NCBI GenBank assembly: GCA_022565075.1
Contig: JADFKG010000126.1
Coordinates: 1-5,961, forward strand
Length of the DNA stretch: 5,961 nucleotides
DNA from: Chloroflexota bacterium
GTDB taxonomy: Bacteria > Chloroflexota > Dehalococcoidia > SM23-28-2 > RBG-16-64-32
Direction: 5' to 3'
The stretch's first letter is position 1, and every line of letters begins with the position of its first letter. The notes beneath the pieces are model-generated. The model saw nothing but the letters and a program-made list of their open reading frames with translations. It ran no database searches and had not been told where the DNA came from. The position numbers and the translations under genes were made by a program. Below, in pieces: positions 4,965 through 5,961 of this stretch.

Positions 4965-5861
4965 CTATCCGAGCCTCTCGCGCACCAGGTCGGGAATCTG
5001 CGATATCTCTTCCGCCACCGAAATCCCGGCCTCCGCCAGCCGTTCCAGCTTCTCCGCCGCCGTGTCCGCCTTGCCCTCGACGATCGTCCCGGCGTGGCCG
5101 AAGCGCATCCCCGGCATCTTGTCCATGAACTTGCCCGCCATGAACGCCACGATCGGCAGCCGCGACCTGTTCTCCTTCACCCACAGCGAGAGCTGCGCGT
5201 CCATCGGCCCGCCCGGCTCGGTGTAGATGACGAGCGCGTCCGTCCCCTCGTCCGCCTCGAACAGCGGCATCAGCTCCGCGTAGGTCGAGCCGATCAGCGG
5301 GTCGCCGCCGATGCTCACCGCCGTGCTCTGCCCCAGGCCGGCAGCCGTAAGAGAGTTCGCGATCTCCGTCGTCATGCCGCCACTACGCGACATAATGCCA
5401 ATGCGTCCCGGCTTGTACGCCTGCTTCGTGTTCGCCGCCGGCCCGCCGATGCCGCCCATCTTGGACTTCCCCGGCGTGATGATGCCGAGGCAGTTCGGGC
5501 CGATCACACGCGTGCCGCGCAGCCGTGCGAACTCCAGCACCTGCGCCACCTCGTAGCGAGGCGTGCGCTCGGTGACGATGACGAGCAGCTTGATGCCGTT
5601 CTCGATCGCCTCGAACGCCGCGTCCCGCACGAACGGGGCCGGCACGGTGATCACCGAGCCGTCGACCTTCTCCCTGGCCACGATCTCCTTGATCGTGTCG
5701 TAGACGGGCACACCAAAGACGTCGCGGCCGCCGCGCCCGGGCGTCACTCCACCGACGACCTTCGAGCCGTAGTCCAGGCACTCGCGCGTCATGTTCACCG
5801 CCTCGCGCCCGGTGATCCCCTGGATGATGAACGTCGTGTTCTCGTCGATCAGAATGCCCAT
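4965..5861 (-). CDS. sucD: Succinyl-CoA ligase alpha-subunit-like protein (ADP-forming acyl-CoA ligase family)
   Basis: The alpha subunit binds CoA and carries the phosphohistidine that relays phosphate between succinyl phosphate and a nucleotide held by the beta subunit. The 298 residues match SucD (about 290). The N-terminal CoA-binding Rossmann domain shows IIQGITGREAVNMT (12-25) and KVVGGVTPGRGG (34-45). The ligase domain has GIMSRSGG (155-162), SIGGDPLIGSTY (183-194) and the phosphorylated His256 in MRFGHAGTIVEG (252-263). Glu215 in YTEPGG matches the glutamate that contacts the phosphohistidine in E. coli SucD, where the motif is GEIGG. Departures from typical SucD are TGREAV, SRSGGMTTE and TEPGG, so a different acid substrate, such as malate as in MtkB, is possible. 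The start ATG 5861 is 2 bases after the upstream stop, with AGGA inside the end of that gene. It forms an operon with the downstream ferredoxin-like gene. Confidence 0.85.
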   Translation of the reverse strand: MGILIDENTTFIIQGITGREAVNMTRECLDYGSKVVGGVTPGRGGRDVFGVPVYDTIKEIVAREKVDGSVITVPAPFVRDAAFEAIENGIKLLVIVTERTPRYEVAQVLEFARLRGTRVIGPNCLGIITPGKSKMGGIGGPAANTKQAYKPGRIGIMSRSGGMTTEIANSLTAAGLGQSTAVSIGGDPLIGSTYAELMPLFEADEGTDALVIYTEPGGPMDAQLSLWVKENRSRLPIVAFMAGKFMDKMPGMRFGHAGTIVEGKADTAAEKLERLAEAGISVAEEISQIPDLVRERLG

Positions 5862-5863
5862 AT

Positions 5864-5961
5864 CTAGTCCTGCTTACTCTCCGGCGTGGGAGGCATCGTG
5901 ATGCCCTCGACGAAGAACAACGTCCCCGTCGTTGACTCCCGGCGGAGCGACACTATCGCTT
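5864..5961 (-). CDS. C-terminal fragment of an unidentified protein upstream of the ligase gene
   Basis: Only the last 31 codons and the stop TAG (5866-5864) lie in the window; the gene enters from the right edge. I do not recognise the product. This frame has strong G/C at third positions, unlike the two alternative frames, which supports it as coding. The tail contains IVSLRREST, TGTLFFVEGIT and a hydrophilic end, MPPTPESKQD. The first part could be beta strands. It does not look like the usual C-terminus of a succinyl-CoA ligase beta subunit, which is what one would expect directly before an alpha subunit. The gap to the ligase start is 2 bases, so the genes are very probably translationally coupled. 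Confidence 0.6.
   Translation of the reverse strand, partial: AIVSLRRESTTGTLFFVEGITMPPTPESKQD

Noticed and set aside
4951..5184. Extension of the ferredoxin-like frame up to ATG 5184
   Set aside because: It would overlap the SucD-like gene extensively, and the added part is Gly/Arg/Asp-rich without features. A GTG or ATG start after the ligase stop gives a normal-sized ferredoxin.
5094..5867. 257-codon plus-strand frame
   Set aside because: Antisense to the SucD-like gene; His/Arg/Asp-rich with no fold signature.
1..5961. Undescribed mobile, defence or biosynthetic system
   Set aside because: No transposase, integrase, terminal repeats, CRISPR repeats, toxin-antitoxin pair or defence domain was seen. 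All larger genes belong to known metabolic or redox families, and codon style looks uniform across the window.

Overview
This is a GC-rich bacterial window with strong G/C preference at third codon positions, carrying central carbon and redox genes on both strands. I see no mobile element, CRISPR array, rRNA or tRNA. The gene content (short-form AcsA, a CcdA/TlpA pair, an SCP-x-type thiolase, a SucD-like ligase subunit next to a one-cluster ferredoxin) would fit a GC-rich environmental lineage such as Chloroflexota or Actinomycetota. That placement is a guess from gene style, not a demonstrated assignment.

Layout. Positions 1-1255 (minus) hold the first 418 codons of an AMP-forming acetyl-CoA synthetase that runs off the left edge. 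Positions 1256-1409 are a divergent promoter region serving this gene and a rightward pair. The pair is a CcdA-type membrane electron transporter (1410-2231) and a membrane-anchored TlpA/ResA-like thioredoxin (2237-2881), 5 bases apart. After a 106-base gap with a weak promoter candidate comes a 412-residue SCP-x-type thiolase (2988-4226), closed by a convincing intrinsic terminator (4245-4281). A small four-helix membrane protein of unknown function follows (4294-4692). The right part is a leftward operon read from the right edge: the tail of an unidentified gene (5864-5961), a SucD-like ligase alpha subunit (4965-5861) and a small ferredoxin-like protein (4702-4950). That operon converges on the membrane-protein gene with 9 bases between stop codons.

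How they work together. CcdA should carry electrons from cytoplasmic thioredoxin across the membrane, and the TlpA-like protein should use them to reduce disulfides outside, as in cytochrome c maturation. The acetyl-CoA synthetase, thiolase and SucD-like protein all handle acyl-CoA thioesters (acetate activation, C-C bond making or breaking, acid:CoA ligation). The ferredoxin next to the ligase suggests, by inference only, a link to a ferredoxin-dependent 2-oxoacid oxidoreductase outside the window.

I found no clearly new multi-gene system. The points most worth a second look are: a perfect palindrome over the -10 of the ccdA promoter; a perfect inverted repeat that puts the tlpA-like start codon in a hairpin loop; an extra loop in CcdA exposed by its own internal duplication; a thiolase lacking the second catalytic cysteine and any visible DUF35 partner; and a SucD-like subunit whose upstream gene does not look like the expected beta subunit.
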